DNA from: Alisma plantago-aquatica
Taxonomy: Eukaryota > Streptophyta > Magnoliopsida > Alismatales > Alismataceae
Assembly: GCA_963693085.1 (NCBI GenBank)
Contig: OY856410.1
Coordinates: forward strand, 1,330,038,804 to 1,330,102,803
Length of the DNA stretch: 64,000 nucleotides
Reading direction: 5' to 3'
Position numbers and translations under genes: made by a program. The notes under the pieces are model-generated. The model was not told the DNA's origin and did no database searches. It saw nothing but the letters and a program-made list of their open reading frames with translations. Every line of letters begins with the position of its first letter. The stretch's first letter is position 1. Positions 36,297-47,528 of the stretch are shown here, one piece after another.

Positions 36297-37084
36297 ACTA
36301 TCTTCCCTTCTCATTTGTTTTCTTGTTTTTGTTCTTCCGTTCTATTTTTACTTCTTCCTGCTATCAAGACGATCGGTTACCGTTACCAAACGCTCGATTC
36401 ATGACTGATTTTGTGACGACTCGATAGTAAAATGACCGGTTGGATTTACAGACGCTCGAATCGTCCGCCGACCATTTCATAAAACTTGAATACAGCCTCT
36501 GTCTTTTACTGTTTTGTGTTTGGCGGCCAAGGCAGACCAGCCGATCGTCTGGATATCCAACCGATCGGCTCGTGGATCCATTGTTCTATATAACACACCA
36601 GACACAAGACCATTCTCCCATCTCCACGCTTACCCTAGCCGCCTACCTCACTGTTCACTCGATCGATCGAGCTTGCCACCTCTCCGACCGTAGTTCCTCC
36701 TTCTCTTCAGACGACCACCTTGATTCTCAGCCGGACGTCTAAGGTCCAGCTCTTCGGCCAACCGATTTTCCCCCAGTCGGCCATTTAGGTCTTTCCATAA
36801 GAGTTGCTGACCTGGTGTTTCAGCCGCACGCCTGGCTGGGATGTTGCCCGTCTTGATCGCCAGACAACCGACGGGACCTGCATCGCCACCACTCGAGCTC
36901 CTCAACAAGACGACCGTCAGCTAGGTCCGCTAAGTGCTCAGATCTAGACTCAGCCGACCGTTTGGTGTTTCTAGTCGTTCGTCTCAGACAGCTGAAACAC
37001 CCCTTTCACCTAATAGATGATCAGTTTGTTTTCTCCAGACGATCATTTACATCCTCAACCGATCGGCTTCTCTCTGCAGCAGTG
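36297..37084 (+). promoter_or_regulatory. E2 pol-to-extra-ORF spacer with TATA box and CCGATCG array
   Basis: More than fifteen variants of CCGATCG, ACGATCGG, CGACCG and CGCTCGA crowd 36365-37075. A TATA box (TTCTATATAACAC, core 36587-36593) lies within, 498 nt before the extra-ORF ATG. The same words occupy the U3 of the E2 LTR upstream of its TATA box. The parallel suggests an internal promoter for the extra ORF (inference). Confidence 0.6.
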
Positions 37085-37390
37085 ATGTTCAGCCGCTTTC
37101 ACAAGGGCAAAGGCAAGGCCCCTACATCCTCTTCCAGGGATCCTCCTCACCATTCCGGTTCTCATCCCAGAATCCATTTCCGCACACCCTCTCCTACTGG
37201 TGAGTCTTCTCCCGAGTTAGTTGAGGAGATGCTTCATGACATTGATGAGGCGGATGAGCTTCTCCGCGAGATGGAGGGAACTCAGAAGGTAGCCAATGAT
37301 CCAGACTCAACCACCCCCCGTTCACCCCGCATAGCACCTATTCTGGGTAGCTATGACCAGTTCACTAGTTGTTTCGGAGGGAAGATGAAA
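37085..37390 (+). pseudogene. E2 extra ORF, truncated N-terminal part
   Basis: The ATG at 37085-37087 opens a frame with a basic start (FHKGKGKAP), a Ser/Pro/His-rich stretch and an acidic VEEMLHDIDEADELLREME motif, then SPRIAPILGSYDQ. It aligns with the E5 extra ORF at 27790-28040. From about 37390 the reading frame crosses into unrelated minus-strand E3 sequence, so the last 20 codons of the open frame are spurious and the rest of the gene and the 3' LTR are lost. The basic-then-acidic N-terminus is shared with E5. Function unknown. Confidence 0.65.
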
Positions 37391-38187
37391 TCAGTAATCT
37401 CTATCTTTTGGGCTACTGGTGCTTTCCATAGGATAGTTGTTTCTAGATGAGGAGGCTCATGGACACCTAAAAATGGTTTGGTATGTGTCATGACAGGGTT
37501 GAGAGGTGTCTCCTTCTTTTCACAAATTTATTCAATAGTTTCTATAGGCTTGAGTTCCTTAAAAGTAGCTTCAACATCTTCTTCTGTAGAGTCAAGAAAT
37601 TCGATGCAATCCTTTACTTGTTCATCAATAGGTTCATCAGTTGATGGGTTCGGTAGAGAAACTTCTAAAGGATCATCTGATTCATGATTCTCTTGAGTGA
37701 GAAGTGACATCTTCTCTATGCAATCAATAAGATGTACTTCTTCTTACATGCTTGGTTTTTTCATATTTTCAAATTTTTTTGAACTCGAGAGTTTCTTTTC
37801 ATAGTCGAAGAAGCAAGGTTCCTGCTTCAACATCAATTAGAGCTATTGCAGTGGCAAGGAACAGATGTCCAAAGATGAGAGGATATATGCCGTCTTCTTT
37901 TATGTCCATAATGTCAAAGTCACACAGAACATATGTGTCCATGCCTACCTTGACTGGGACATCTTCGAGGATTCCTAATAGACGTTTTATCGAATTGTCT
38001 GCAAGTTGTATAGTTATGCCAGTAGGAAGAAATTTTGAAAATCCTAGCCTCTTGCAAAGGCTAAGTGGCATGATGGAAATGCTAGCACCAAGATCAGCTA
38101 CTCCCTTCTTATATGTAGAATCCCCAATATGGCATGAGTTACCAAAAGATCCGGGATCTTTCTATTTCTTGGTCATCTTGCTTTGAA
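37391..38187 (-). pseudogene. E3 protease and start of the protease-RT linker
   Basis: Minus strand. After the MTKK end of the gag linker comes ADLGASISIM at about 38080-38110 with the catalytic Asp kept, then CKRLGFSKFLPTGITIQLAD (38040) and IFGHLFLATAIALID (37850). The frame is open over 37799-38071. An acidic linker follows at 37528-37710. RT should come next but the sequence ends at the junction with E2 near 37390. The domain is about 60% identical by eye to the E2 protease, so E3 is a related but separate family. Confidence 0.83.
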
Positions 38188-41062
38188 TAATATCAGAAGT
38201 AGTAGATGCTAGTTTAATCGTCTCAACTTCCTCAGTTCTATATTTCCTTGTGTGGAGAGACTTCAAGTACTTTCTCCAAGATGGAATCTCTACCAGTGCA
38301 TCTAGAAAGGGAATATCAACATGAAGTTTCTTCATAGCTTCCTTAAACTTGTTGAAATGGGTATCAAGCTGTGTTTGCCTCAAACAAGCTGGGAAAGGGA
38401 CACGAGGCTTGTACACTGGTACTTCTGTCTCTAGTGTTTCTTTTTCAGTAATAGTAGGTTTTTTAGAACTTTCTTTGCCTGTATCATTAGCAGTCACTGC
38501 CCCTTTTGGTTGATACTTAGATGTTGTAGAGTCTTAGACAACTATAGAGTCTTCCTCGTCTGTAATAATCATAGGTTCCTTGACAGGAGGATCAAAATAA
38601 TCTTTTCCGGACCTGGTGGTGACAGCCTTCAGTTGCTCAGGGTGCTTAGGATTTTTCTCTGGTTGGCCAGCAAAGGTTCCAGCTGGTGGTTTCATGCTAG
38701 CTACAAGTTGAGCTAGTTGGGATTCAATAGCCTTCTGATGGGCTTGCTGGTTAGTGATCATAGTTTGTTGTGCTTGTAGCATCTTCTCAATGGCTGATAG
38801 TTTGTAATCAGGAGAGACATGTCTAGCTTGTTGCTCTTGTTGTTGATTCTCGTAAGGGACTTGATTGGGTTCTTGGAACTGAGGGTTGTTCTGGTAATTG
38901 TTGAAGTTCTTGTTCTGGAAGTTAACCCTAATGTAACGCCTAGGCCCACTGCCCAAGGCTCTAGTAGAGTTTCAGAAATGATGATTGGCCCCACAAACCA
39001 CCACTAGCCTTAACTGCGCACTTTGTCCACATTGACGTGCAAGCCAAGCCAAGCCAAGCCAAGATCAACTTCCCAACTAGTCACCCATCCTTGTACTACT
39101 CCCAGCTGAGCACACTTAACTATGGAGTTCTTTAGTGATGGGCTCCCAGAAAAGGAGGTGTACCTTGGTGATATGGGTAGTCCAATCATTCCTTTTAAGA
39201 TCATGTTATTTGAGGCCTGAAATCCTAGGACGTTACATTCTCCCCCACTTAGACTCTTGATGTCCTCGTTAAGGCTTAACTATATGACCTCATAATATTT
39301 CCCCATTTCAGTGAAGACCCACAATGGCCCATGGATACCCAGCTCCTGATCACGGAATACCAGCGCAAGGGTGGCTACGTCAACCATGGACAACCCTTTC
39401 CTACATGCCTGGACCACACGGCTCAAGACTGGCATGCCATGCCCATGTGGGCCCCACCTACTGGAGGGGAATTGGCTCTGATACCATTTGTAATGCCCGG
39501 TCCCATTGCCCAAGGCTCTAGTAGAGTTTCAGGAATGACGAATGGCCCCACAAACCACCACTAGCCTTAACTACACACTTTGTCTACACTGACGCGCAAG
39601 CCAGGATCAACTTCCCGACTGGTCACCCATTCTAGTACTACTCCAAGATGAGCACGCTTAACTATGGAGTTCTTTAGTGATGGGCTCCCGAAAAAGGAGG
39701 TGCACCTTGGTGATATGGGTAGTCCAATCATTCCTTTTAAGATCATGTTATCCGAGGCCTGAAATCCTGGGACGTTACACCTAAAGTTCCCTTGATTCCC
39801 GAAATTCTATTGTTCGTTGTTTGAACCAAATTGATATGATTTTACTGCTCCTGAAGGATTTCCATATTGAAAACTGGGATGGTTCCTATTTTGACTGGGA
39901 TTGTAGTATCCTTGAACAGGGATAGTGTTGACATCATTCAAACTTTCCATTTGGCCATTATCTCCTTGTCCATTGATTTTGCTTAAAACAACATCATAAA
40001 GAACATTGCAGGATAAAGTAGAGTGATCAGTGCCTTTGCATGCCTCACAAAACAGTGAAGCTGACTTGACATGTTCTTGCTGTCGAGGGGGTGAGTGTCT
40101 TCTTTCATAGGCAGCAAGAGACGATTCGATATGGTCTTACTAAGCAACTATGAATTTGAGGGTTTTAGCGATAGACTTGTACTCAGGAATAGCTTCAGCC
40201 ATAGCTACCTTCATCACTCCTTTGCCTACAGATCTACCCCATTGAGCTTGATTTTCAGCTCCAAGGGTGACAACCTTCCATGCGCTACCATAACTTTAAT
40301 GCATGAAGTTACCTCCAGATGAGGAGTGTAAGAACCTCTTGATGTCGTCATCCACAACCCTATAGAAGATCTCGATGAGTTGATTCTTAGGAATACCATG
40401 GTGTGGATACTTGCACAGAAGTTCTTTGTATCTTTCCCATGCTTCATCAAGGGATTCTCCAGGGGCCTGAGTGAATTGAGTTATACGTCCCATGATTTCA
40501 TATGTGAGAGAAGGAGGGTAGAATTTTTCTAGAAAGACATTTTGAAGTTGTCCCAAGTGGTGATGGGTTCACATTGCAAGGAGTAGTACCAACTTATAGC
40601 TCTATCAAGAAGACAATACTTGAAGAGACGGAGTCGAATGGCATCGTCTGAGACTCCATTTTGTTTTGTCATAGAACATAGATCAATAAACCTCACAAGA
40701 TGTTCCTGCCTATCCTCTCCTTACTTACCATAGAATGGGTTGTTTTGAAGCAAGGTGATCCAATGTGCTCGAATCTCGAAGTTTGGAGTGTTGATGGGAG
40801 GAGGTTGTATTGGGTGGCGAACATCAGCAGCTTTAGGGATTGAGAACACCTTAAGGTCCTTCTGCAGTTCTGCTGCTTGTGCTACTGCTTGTGCTGCTCA
40901 GATCTCTATTTCGACTACAGCTCTGGCTTCTTGCATAACCCTATCTCTTTGTGCAGCAATGGCTTGAGCAACCCTTTGGGCTATTTCCTCCTCTTGAGCC
41001 ATCCTTGCTTGGTTCTCTCTGTTCTGATGAGGAAAAAATTGTCTATCTCAGGATCAAAGCTA
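38188..41062 (-). pseudogene. E3 gag and gag-protease linker (interrupted by TRIM copy B)
   Basis: Minus strand. The gag start lies near 41062, with an FDPEIDNFF-like beginning as in E2. The Ala/Gln/Arg-rich helix (MAQEEEIAQRVAQAIAAQRD from 41002) leads to the capsid domain at 40250-40760 with DAIRLRLFKYCLLD and FLEKFYPPSLTYEIMG. A frameshift lies near 40300-40450. The zinc knuckle is around 40030-40060. The Asn/Gln-rich region is split by the TRIM at 38932-39779. It continues with PPAGTFAGQPEKNPKHPEQ (38660) and the AVTTRSGKDYFDPP linker (38610), then LRQTQLDTHFNKFKEAMKK. Homologous to E2 gag throughout. Confidence 0.85.
38932..39779 (-). mobile_element. TRIM element copy B (848 bp) with TSD CCTAA, nested in E3 gag
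   Basis: Sibling of the TRIM at 15581. LTRs are 38932-39237 (306 bp) and 39489-39779 (291 bp). The left LTR has a small expansion of AAGCC units at 39044-39063. Primer site GCTCTGATACCA at 39475-39486 (minus TGGTATCAGAGC) and polypurine tract at 39238-39250. Perfect target duplication CCTAA at 38927-38931 and 39780-39784. The CG-TCCT-CG hairpin is at 39256-39273 with two wobble pairs. Insertion postdates E3. Confidence 0.96.
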
Positions 41063-41251
41063 GCAGTGAGACTGAGACTATTTGAGCAGTGCATGCACTA
41101 GTCTTTGTTGATACTTGGGATTGAAAGATTTTTCAGAAATGAGATTGACAGAGTAAAACCAAATTCAAGTGAATGATCGATTATATAAAAAGAAAAAGCA
41201 AAATCCTAGATTAGCCTCAAAAGAATTAGATTTGACAAACTGATTTCGTTG

Positions 41252-41269
41252 TCCCTGGCAACGGTGCCA
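41252..41269 (-). other. E3 primer-binding site
   Basis: The minus strand reads TGGCACCGTTGCCAGGGA, an Athila-type primer site, five bases inside the LTR edge at 41275. Confidence 0.85.
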
Positions 41270-42641
41270 GAATTTGACGTGGAATATTATCACACTAACA
41301 AATTCACTCGGGGTTGAAATCCTAGAGTTTTACCAAAACCTTGTGCAATAATACCACCCGCAAGTGGACGGGTCTTATCACAATATAGTTAAGGATCAAA
41401 TCCCAAGGGACAACGTTTTTAAGAATCGTTGCTAGTCAAGTCTAGTTCAAGTAAGACTAATATTTAGAACAAAGTTTTGATTTAAGTTTAACTAAACTAA
41501 GTGCAGGAAAGTAAAGAGCATAATTAAAGTTGAACTAGATTAATGATATGGAATCACTGGTATGGTCTCGAGTTTCACCACCACTACACATGCAAACACA
41601 TCCAAACATCAAACATCTATGAACGATATAACCATGCAAATGGAGCTGCTACAAAAACCCCCATACAGGCGTTAGGCTTGCATAAGAATCACCTTAGGTA
41701 TCAGATGTCTCATCACCATCTGGATCACTCACTTTCAGCTCTAAAGATATAAAAATCCAACTACAGTTGTGGGCCCCCTATACAGATGTTAGGCACATAG
41801 AAGCGTCACCGTGGGCTAGATGGCTCGTCCCCTCAAAGATCATCCGTTACAACTTCAAGGAATCCCATTCTATTTCTAGTTTGGGAGTCAATCTTACTAA
41901 TCGTCAAGCAAGCAGGCGATTAATATACAAGCAAACATCGATGATTAATAACGAATATACACATATCCAACTGATGTTGTGGCCCTCCCTGAGGGATGTT
42001 TAGGCCACATAAGTGTCACCGTAGGCTAGATGGCTCATCCCCTCATGGGTCATACACTTAAGACCTTAAGGAATCCCATTCGATTTCTAGTTTGGGAGTC
42101 AACCTTGTTAATTGACATTCTACCCTACATATAGAAGTTCTCATAACAAGGGAAGAACAAGATAAAAGTAAGAAGGTAATCAATCTACAAACATTAACGA
42201 TTAACAATGAAATGAAAAGTTATATACATTGCCTTGGAATGTTTAACAAAAGAACATGCTTGCATGGGCAGAGGGGCTAGTCCCCTCACCCCAATGAAAA
42301 GGAACTAATCGCTCATGATGTATGAAACATGAAGAATAAGAGAGAGGGAAGAATCTGCCATGAGCATGATGCAGAAGGTAGTCACAACTCGGTGAAGATG
42401 ATGTGGTCTTCTACGTCGTGTCGGAGCAGATCTGGATGAGGAGGAAGAACCACCAAGGCAGACCGGACAGATCTTTTTCTCCACCTTCTTTCTCATCTTG
42501 ACCTCCTTGCTCACAACAAGAGGTGCAACAAGTGAAGTGACAGTAGCGTGGATGTATGTGGAAGGATCTGGATCGAATCTTGTGCTTGGCTAGCCAAGCA
42601 ACATCCCGGATCTGATGCCTAAATGAGGACCCTTGTGGCTC

Positions 42642-42649
42642 TATTTATA
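42642..42649 (-). promoter_or_regulatory. E3 LTR TATA box
   Basis: The minus strand reads GCCTATAAATAGAGCC, a consensus plant TATA, about 75 bp downstream of the repeated-word array. Confidence 0.75.
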
Positions 42650-42717
42650 GGCATTGGTCAGGTCCTCACATTTTTGGCGTGAGTGCTCTTCACACTATTT
42701 GGGGCAAAATGTCTGCT

Positions 42718-43565
42718 TGAACAGTTTGGAAACTGAGAGGCTCCTAACGGTCTTGAGATCGATTGCCACCAAACGATCTTGAGGATCAATGGTCTCCAAA
42801 TGGTTTGGAGACCAATCACTACTTAACGGTCTTTGCCTCTTGCGGTCTTGTGGACCTAAAAGTCTGCGCTGCAAATGGTCTTCGTCATCCAAACGGTCTT
42901 CGTCTCCAATGTTCCAGGAGTCTTAACAGTTTGGAGATGCAAACGGTCTTGAAGTCCGATGGGTTTGAAATGGTCTTGTGGATCGATCACTGGTTCATCA
43001 CAGTTTGCTACCAAATCGGTTCTTCACTTCCAAACGGTCTTGCGTGATTGCATTCAAATGGTCTTCACCTCCAAACAGTTTTGACTTCCAAATAGTCTCT
43101 ACTCCAAATGGTCTTCACTTCCAAACGGTCTAATGGCCTAACGGTCTTGAGGACTGTGTGCCGCCACACGGTCTTGCCGATCCTTAGGGCTTGTGTGGTC
43201 TCACAGCCTCCAAACGGTCTTGTTGGTGAATGAAGGCTATACGGTCTCGAAGATTGTTTGCTGCCACACAGTCTCGAAACTATGTGGAGGGCAGAGACTA
43301 GGACCGTGAGAGAGGTGGGGGGTGGTGCAAGGCATTGAGGATTAGGTTTTGTAGGTGGTGGTCTGTGGCGGGAATGAAGAAGGGGAGGAAGAAAGAAGCA
43401 GGTGCATCAGGAAGTGGTCGACAAGATGTTGAGGGTTGCAAGTCGATGGAGAGGAAGGTAGAGGACGTCGTCGCTAGGGCATGAGGCATTGGTGGTGGAA
43501 GGGATACAATCGCCAAAGCTCCTTGTGGTCTCGAGTAGATGGTTCCCCATACGGTCTTGAGACCG
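42718..43565 (-). repeat. AAACGGTCTT word array in E3 U3
   Basis: Roughly twenty variants of CCAAACGGTCTTG, with spacing from about 15 to 60 bp, precede the TATA box on the minus strand (as CAAGACCGTTTGG). This resembles an enhancer built of many copies of one factor-binding site. Confidence 0.75.
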
Positions 43566-44040
43566 TATCAAAGGGAAAAACCAGTTGGAGGCAAACCGCA
43601 GGGAGGGTGGTTTGCTGGATCAAGATGGTGTGGATGAATGGCTAAGACCGAGAGGTCAAAACCAAATGAATGAAACTATTTGGATCGAGACTGAATGATC
43701 AAGATCGATTGAGCAGACCAAATGGGAAAACCATTTTTATCAAAACTGATTGATCAAGACCAAGGCTGAGAGGATCTTGAGTAGAGGTAAATCTAGGGTT
43801 GAGTGAAAGTGGGCCCTAGCTGAAGGTTCACTCTCATCGTGACCAGCATAATCTGCATGAAATACATATAAAACTAGTTAATAACTTGATAATCTGATCA
43901 ACTAAGAAAAATTACACATTGTATGTTTTAAGGAGTTGAAATTGAATGTATTTAGTCGAATTGGGTCCAAAATGGAGACTGAAAATCATGATGAATTTGG
44001 ATTCATCAATTTCCACCAGGTTTGAAGCGATGCTTCAACA

Positions 44041-47000
44041 TTGTTAGTTGAGGGAGAGAAAGTTCACAATGTGTACTGCGGTTGTAATTCTGAAAACTTG
44101 GTTCTATAGTGGTAACTGGGCCATATATCAGGAATTTCTCAAGCTCATGTAAGAATTTTAGTATATTTGTAGCTTCTTTAACTTTTGTAGTTTATGTAAC
44201 ATTAGCAGGAGGTTCAGTGACAATAGGTGATGGTGTAGCAAGATATCTTGGAAGGCCTCCTTCTCAGGTCACAGAATAAGTGGACAAGGATCCCTCATAT
44301 TTTCCTATAGTTCAAGGTCTTGAAAAAAACACCTGTCGTGTATGACCTCCACAATGTAGCATCCATGAAGAGGTGAGAAGTCATTGGGATCCAGGCTAGA
44401 AATAGGTGTTTCATGATTGAGGGATTACATGACCTGAAGAATGATGAAAGCACTATGATTGTGCTTGAGATTGTGTTGGAAAGTTATTAGTGCAATCACA
44501 TAACTTGTCTAGTTAGGTTCATAATATCAAACTTCATGAACAAATCGTTGAAGTTTGATCGGGATATGAGGAATCTTTTTGATAGCAGGATCTTGAAATT
44601 GCATATAAGAAGTTCTCAGTGTTTCAACATAGGTGTTGAATAGAGTAATTTGACATTTTTTTGGATCAGCAACAGAAAAGAGCCATAATCCTCTGAAATG
44701 AAAAGGCAACAAGATAACTCTTGCTTTCTTAAATTCAAGTATTTCCTATAAAGTTAAAATTACTTGATCCTTCAAAAGTGATGCTTATAAGTATCTAGCT
44801 AAGGAAGGAGCTGCATTAAAAATGGCCATTCCTTATATCTAGGCATGACATCTTCCAGAATACTTAATGCGAGGATGGTGAACATTTTTCTGGTAACTTT
44901 GGTAGGATTACAAAAAAGATCTCAGAAATCTTCTTGTGAAATAGTGATGGAGCCGTTGTCGTAGACAATATGGTTTCCATCACGTCGATCATTCAAAATG
45001 TCATGTAGGACAAAGATGTCTTGACACGACATTCCTTTCAAGCAATCCAGGTCTAGTCCACTCATTTTCATAGTAAGATGAGGTGGAAGTGGTAACAGAG
45101 GTTCTAAAATGATTGGTTCAAAAAGATGAGGGGGTGCAGTTGAAAGAACAACATATAGGTCACCATTATCAGAAAAGATTGGTTAAAAAAGATGAGGGGG
45201 TGCAGCTGAAAGAACAACATATAGGTCATCATTATCATCATCTGAAGAAACCTCATCATTATTTGTTGGGCTTATAGCATCATCATCGAGGTTCATATGT
45301 GTTGTATATACCCCAACATATATGTCTTCTATTGTATGTAGACTTAGTAGAGAGTGGATTGGGCTTTGATTGAGTAGTGCTTTGTCAAGTTTTTGATTCA
45401 TGTTCCTTTTGAATATATCATGGGAGGATGGTGGAGAGGGAGGATGAACATTTTCTAATGAATGATCTTCATAAGGGTTGATTACATGTGTTGTATCAAA
45501 AAGAGGTAGACCATCTATAAAAGGTTGTGGGATGTGAGGAATGTGGTCCCTTGACAAAGGTTTGGAAGATTCAAAAATAGATTCAAACACATGGGGCACA
45601 AATTCTCAAAAAGACCTTGTGGCTTGATCAGGAGAGTGGTGGCGAGCATCTTCACTCATAGTATCAACAAAATATGAATTACCCTTGATGGACTGAGAAG
45701 ATGGTGAAGAAGATGCTCCAACAGAACTGTGTCAGTGCTCTTATCTTTATTTTAGGTGAAGGGTGTGTTGTTCTACTCGGCGCTACCTGGCTTTTTCTTG
45801 GTGGTGCATATTGAGTAGGAGGTGGTGTTGGATCTTCAATATTTCATCAAGCATATTTTGGAGGGTCACCATCTGTACATGAATGCTTCTTATCTTGCTG
45901 ACCCATGTGTCCAGAGATTGAACTTACTGTTCAATATTCATTATGGCCTTTAAAAGTTTAGGAACAATTATAATTGCATCAGTTACCCTATGCATAGTGT
46001 CGAACTCACGACCAATAGAGCCACCTAAAGTATCTGACATAGAGGAAGATGAATAATGATTTTTAGATCTAGGGTCATGGTGAGAGTAAAAGGGCCGATA
46101 TGGACATAGGTGACATCATGGTGGGCTGTTAGGAACAACATGCATCATCTACCTTGGCAGAGAGACATGTTTGCTAATAGCAGCAGTTGTAACTGGGATG
46201 GTGGTCGGGAATTTTGTGGTGGATTTAGGTTGATTCTTTGTGGCAGTAGATGGAGTAATAGGGGGGGTGTTATTCTTTAGAAACTAGAACAGAGTTTGGA
46301 CCATGCTCGTGTGACACTCACAATTCTTCTAAGTCATATCTGAATACTCTCCTTTGTTCATTTTCTTTTGATATCTTGGACAAAGGCCGCTTGGGTTCCT
46401 TTATAACAATAGGCTTTGGTCAGACCTGCCCATATGACGTGCTCGGCTATGTTTGGTTTGTCTTTCATAAGTTTTAAACAAGATCTGTAATTTACTCTTC
46501 TGAAAATAGTAACTTGTCTTTATCATAATTTTCCAGTCTAGGTAAAGGAATAGAGATCTTAGTTCTCATGAACTTGTAGTGGTTAGAATTGTTACGAAAT
46601 TCAAAGACAACAGAAGAGATCAGGTACCTTATGGTGTTAAATCTATCTTCTATTATTTCCTTAAAAGTGATGCATGGCGGGTGTCCATATGCCTGAAATA
46701 TGAGTCTAATGAGACCACCCATATAATATTCTTTTTGCGGAGAAAAGTAGATAAGAAACCATTTATCAATCAGAAGGTGGCTAATATTGATGGGCGTCCT
46801 TCCATTATCAAATATAGAACATATAGTTCCCCAAGGTAGATGCTTCCCATTTCTAGTTTAGTGAAAAGCAAGTTGAATACTATTTTGTGCATAATTCTCC
46901 AAAATGCAGAATGCACTATTGATGCTTTGGAGTTTCCATATTGATACTTCTTTTAGCCTCTCAACTTCTCCCAATATCTGGAAGCATTGAAACTGGACTC

Positions 47001-47528
47001 TTCTTTTTCTAGGTGGCCTTAAGAAGCCCTAGTAGCTTCTTCCTTTGAACCATAGAAGATTTTGTTCAGAATTTGGTCAGTGACAATGTGATCAACATTG
47101 TTGAACCTGACTTGCACCTATTTAGAGTGCAACTCCTTGGTAGATGATACATCCATGATAGATGATATGAACTCTATAGTTTTTTCCATGTAAGCTTGTG
47201 GTTAAGGGAAACATAGCTGGGCTAGAATGGATTTAGCCAACATTTCCTCCACTCATGCCCCAAGGCCTATTTCTTCAAGTTCGGTGGAAGAGATAAAGAG
47301 AGTGGGTCTGAACACTAATCTTTTCATCACCTTGAAGTCATCCATACGATCTTTGTTCTAAGGCCTAAAGGTTCTAGAATAGGAAAGATCCAACAGTGAG
47401 CTTTGCAGAGCCTCTGGTTCTAGTGCAATATTCCTAGCCCTCTTATCTGCTTCAGTTGTGGGTTGCTCAAAAAGATGTCTCTTCTCCCCCTTCTTCGATG
47501 GGATGATGGTTCCTTGGTGAGACATCAT
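44041..47528 (-). pseudogene. E4 extra ORF: ATHILA-type domain, linker and possible ULP1-like C-terminus
   Basis: Start ATG at 47526-47528. One frame runs with about eight stops to 46498, including the ATHILA-family hallmark EMGSIYLGELYVLYLIMEGRP at about 46800-46860. A low-complexity Ser/Thr/Pro/His linker follows. An open segment at 45183-45599 carries an in-frame 66-bp duplication (about 45119-45250). Beyond it, around 44960-44380 with one frame change, come ITISQEDF, ARVILLPFHFRGLWLFSVADP and QHNLKHNHSAFIILQVM, which resemble the ULP1/C48 peptidase fold with the catalytic residues replaced. The region ends where the E3 LTR was inserted. The ATHILA assignment is firm; the protease resemblance is tentative. 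Confidence 0.65.

Larger units (their letters stand above)
41275..44040 (-). repeat. E3 5' LTR (about 2.77 kb)
   Basis: The minus strand begins TGTTGAAGCATCGC at 44040 and ends ACGTCA at 41275, beside the primer site. A TATA box is at 42642-42649. Upstream of it, in U3, lies a dense array of AAACGGTCTT words (42718-43565). U5 (41275-42600) is AT-rich with two similar blocks around 41740-41900 and 41970-42110. No purine tract flanks 44041, so this is a 5' LTR inserted into E4 sequence rather than the E4 3' LTR. Confidence 0.7.

Noticed and set aside
41275..44040. E4 3' LTR rather than E3 5' LTR
   Set aside because: The E3 primer site abuts it at 41269, no purine tract lies at 44041, and its amplified word differs from that of the E4 spacer.
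46492..46839. Host gene fragments with 76- and 86-codon ORFs
   Set aside because: The minus-strand frame is part of the ATHILA-type extra ORF of E4; the plus-strand frame is its shadow.
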